Positions 62,180 to 64,000 of a DNA stretch of 64,000 bases are shown here, in pieces. The DNA comes from CAXXOK01 sp963674895 (GTDB lineage: Bacteria > Bacillota > Clostridia > Christensenellales > Aristaeellaceae): the NCBI GenBank assembly GCA_963674895.2, contig CAXXCY010000002.1, positions 124,001-188,000 of the forward strand. Reading direction: 5' to 3'. Numbering within the stretch: position 1 is the stretch's first letter; the number at the start of each line of letters is the position of its first letter. The translations under genes were made by a program, and so were the position numbers. A model generated the notes under the pieces. It had not been told where the DNA came from. It was given only the letters and a program-made list of their open reading frames with translations, and did no database searches.

Positions 62180-63048
62180 GTAAGAATGCTTCCATCCGCA
62201 CGCGGAAAAACTCCATGGCAATGATAACGCTCAAGAGACTTGCTGAAAGCAAGGCGGCCATGGTTGGGTTGGGAATCATCGTCATCATATTCATTGCCAG
62301 TTTTATTGGTCCGTTTTTCTGTAAATATGGAATGAATGAAATGGTTCTAAAAGATCGTGCAGTACCCCCATCCGCGGAACATTTGTTTGGCACCGATACG
62401 GTGGGGCGGGATATCTTTGTGCGTATTTTATACGGAGGAAGGTATTCGCTTCTGCTCGGCATTTGCGGGTCGCTTTTCGGACTTGCCATCGGTGTTGTGC
62501 TGGGCTTGATTGACGGCTATATCGGAGGCGCGTTCGATACTTTTTTCATGAGGATCATGGATATCTGGTCGGCAATCCCCGGCGTATTGCTGGCAATTAT
62601 GATTTCCACAGTGCTCGGCCCGGGTTTCTTCAATACCGTAGTTGCGCTGTCGATCGGTTCGGTGCCGTTGCAGGTGCGGCTGCTCCGCGGGCGTATTCTG
62701 AGCATCAGAAACGAGGAGTATCTTGAAGCCGCAACTACGATTAACGCAACTCCATTGCGGATCATGTTCAAGCATATGCTGCCAAACGTAATCGCGCCAG
62801 TCATTGTCAGCACGACGATGAGCGTTGGCGCCGTAATCCTGGATGCCGCAGCCTTAAGCTATCTTGGGTTGGGTATCCAGCCGCCTAATCCGGAATGGGG
62901 CGCGATGCTATCCGGCGCAAAAACCTATGCCACATATTATCCATGGATGATCCTTTTCCCCGGCTGTGCAATTGCGTTAGTTGTTCTTTGCATCAACCTC
63001 ATCGGCGACAGTCTTCGCGATGCAATTGACCCGAAACTAAGGAAATAA
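62176..63048 (+). CDS. ABC importer permease, DppC-like, importer 3
   Basis: A 290-residue permease: helix 1 MVGLGIIVIIFIASFIGPFF, HLFGTDTVGRDIFVRILYGGRYSLLLG and the EAA loop EYLEAATTINATPLRIMFKHMLPN. C-terminus GDSLRDAIDPKLRK. Starts inside the stop of the DppB-like gene. A 44-nt gap leads to the ATPase gene. Confidence 0.9.
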   Translation: MSKNASIRTRKNSMAMITLKRLAESKAAMVGLGIIVIIFIASFIGPFFCKYGMNEMVLKDRAVPPSAEHLFGTDTVGRDIFVRILYGGRYSLLLGICGSLFGLAIGVVLGLIDGYIGGAFDTFFMRIMDIWSAIPGVLLAIMISTVLGPGFFNTVVALSIGSVPLQVRLLRGRILSIRNEEYLEAATTINATPLRIMFKHMLPNVIAPVIVSTTMSVGAVILDAAALSYLGLGIQPPNPEWGAMLSGAKTYATYYPWMILFPGCAIALVVLCINLIGDSLRDAIDPKLRK

Positions 63049-63092
63049 CGGACAGAGCATTGTCAAATCTTGAGAGTATTGAGGGATAAACA

Positions 63093-64000
63093 ATGAATCA
63101 TCATGACGCATTCCTTTCAATCAGGGACCTTGTCGTTGAGTATACATCGAATAAGAAGATTATTCATGCCGTAAACGGTGTGTCTCTGGACCTTGATAAA
63201 GGGAAAACGCTTGGTCTTGTGGGGGAGACTGGCGCAGGAAAGACAACTATCGCCAGAAGCATACTTCGGATATTGCCGGATTCCGCCAGCATTAAAAGCG
63301 GCCAGTGCATCGTGGACGGAGAGGACATGATGCAGAAAACGGAAAAAGAGATGCTCAATATCCGCGGTAAAAAGATTGCGATGATATTTCAGGATCCCAT
63401 GACGGCGCTCAACCCGATCATGACCGTCGGCGACCAGATAGCCGAAGTCCTGGCTCTGCATGACTGCAATATGCAGGAAGCGAAGGAAAAAGCAAAGGAA
63501 ATGCTTGAGAGGGTTGGTATTAAAGCGGAGCGGCACGTAGAGTTTCCGTATCAGTTCTCCGGCGGAATGAAACAGCGCGTGGTAATTGCCATGGCGCTTG
63601 CCTGCAATCCCGAGCTGTTGCTTGCCGATGAGCCGACGACGGCATTGGATGTGACAATTCAAGCGCAGATACTCAATATCATCAAGGATCTGCAGGTTAA
63701 ATTCCAAATATCCATGCTGTTGATTACGCATGATTTGGGCGTGGTAGCCGAGACCTGCGACGATGTCGCCGTGATTTATGCCGGCGAAATCGTGGAAACC
63801 GGCAGCAAAGAGGATATATTTGACCGCCCGACACATCCCTATACGCTTGGGCTTTTGGCTGCGCTGCCGAAATTGAATGAGGAGACGGAGCGGCTAAACC
63901 CGATCAAGGGGATGATGCCGGATCCATCCAATCTGCCGGAAGGCTGCAAATTCCGCCCCCGCTGCTCAATGATTTCAGAGCAATGCAAGCCCGGCCGGGT
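63093..64000 (+). CDS. ABC importer ATPase, DppD-like, importer 3 (3' end cut)
   Basis: The reading frame is open from ATG 63093 (GAGGGA upstream) to the right edge; 302 residues are visible. Walker A GETGAGKTT, Q-loop FQDPMTALNPI, signature QFSGGMKQR, Walker B LLLADEPTTALDV, H-loop LITHDLGVV, and the C-terminal oligopeptide extension THPYTLGLLAALP... GCKFRPRCSMISEQC. A DppF-like partner, separate or fused, should lie just beyond the window. Confidence 0.92.
   Translation, partial: MNHHDAFLSIRDLVVEYTSNKKIIHAVNGVSLDLDKGKTLGLVGETGAGKTTIARSILRILPDSASIKSGQCIVDGEDMMQKTEKEMLNIRGKKIAMIFQDPMTALNPIMTVGDQIAEVLALHDCNMQEAKEKAKEMLERVGIKAERHVEFPYQFSGGMKQRVVIAMALACNPELLLADEPTTALDVTIQAQILNIIKDLQVKFQISMLLITHDLGVVAETCDDVAVIYAGEIVETGSKEDIFDRPTHPYTLGLLAALPKLNEETERLNPIKGMMPDPSNLPEGCKFRPRCSMISEQCKPGR

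Overview
The window looks like part of a chromosome of an anaerobic Bacillota species, most likely a Clostridia gut or plant-degrading anaerobe. The grounds are strong AGGAGG-type ribosome binding sites, several TTG/GTG starts, Clostridia-style enzymes (GH4, ferredoxin-linked flavoprotein, HyuA/HyuB) and many Opp/Dpp-type importers. No rRNA, tRNA, CRISPR array, insertion sequence or phage gene was seen. This taxonomic call is inference from gene style only.

Layout. (1) 1-9671: sugar utilisation. It holds a LacI-type sensor cut by the left edge, a GH36 alpha-galactosidase, a mutarotase-like protein, a GH4 alpha-galactosidase, an SDR dehydrogenase, a GH29 alpha-L-fucosidase and a SorC-type regulator. 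(2) 9672-14983: a structured leader, then HyuA, HyuB and a creatinase-like M24 protein, closed by a bidirectional terminator. (3) 15003-19793, minus strand: amidohydrolase, an 84-residue orphan, FAD reductase, two-cluster ferredoxin and MATE. (4) 20002-29894: block 1, made of MFS, divergent LysR, two PhlG/phloretin-hydrolase-like C-C hydrolases and a five-gene Dpp-like importer. (5) 30009-34432: two MarR-controlled efflux modules (ABC exporter and MATE). (6) 34635-46678: block 2, the same order as block 1 (MFS, LysR, hydrolase, importer), but with the two importer ATPases fused and three more hydrolases downstream. (7) 46882-50185: two related membrane-anchored small proteins, a LysR regulator and gene remnants. 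(8) 50421-59155: three related alpha/beta hydrolases, two MFS transporters, a HAD phosphatase, an orphan small protein and a tandem PhzB-like protein. (9) 59463-64000: a third Dpp-like importer, cut by the right edge.

How it may work together. Sequence style and apparent metal-ligand motifs place six proteins in the DAPG hydrolase/phloretin hydrolase family, enzymes that cleave C-C bonds of acylated phloroglucinols. Six copies interleaved with importers, LysR regulators, esterase-like hydrolases and drug-efflux modules suggest a locus that imports plant polyphenol-like or other acyl-phenolic compounds, cuts their ester and C-acyl bonds, and expels toxic products. The glycosidases nearby could remove sugars. 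The substrate assignment is inference. The gene duplication, the altered active-site residues in some copies and the ATPase fusion are read directly from the sequence.
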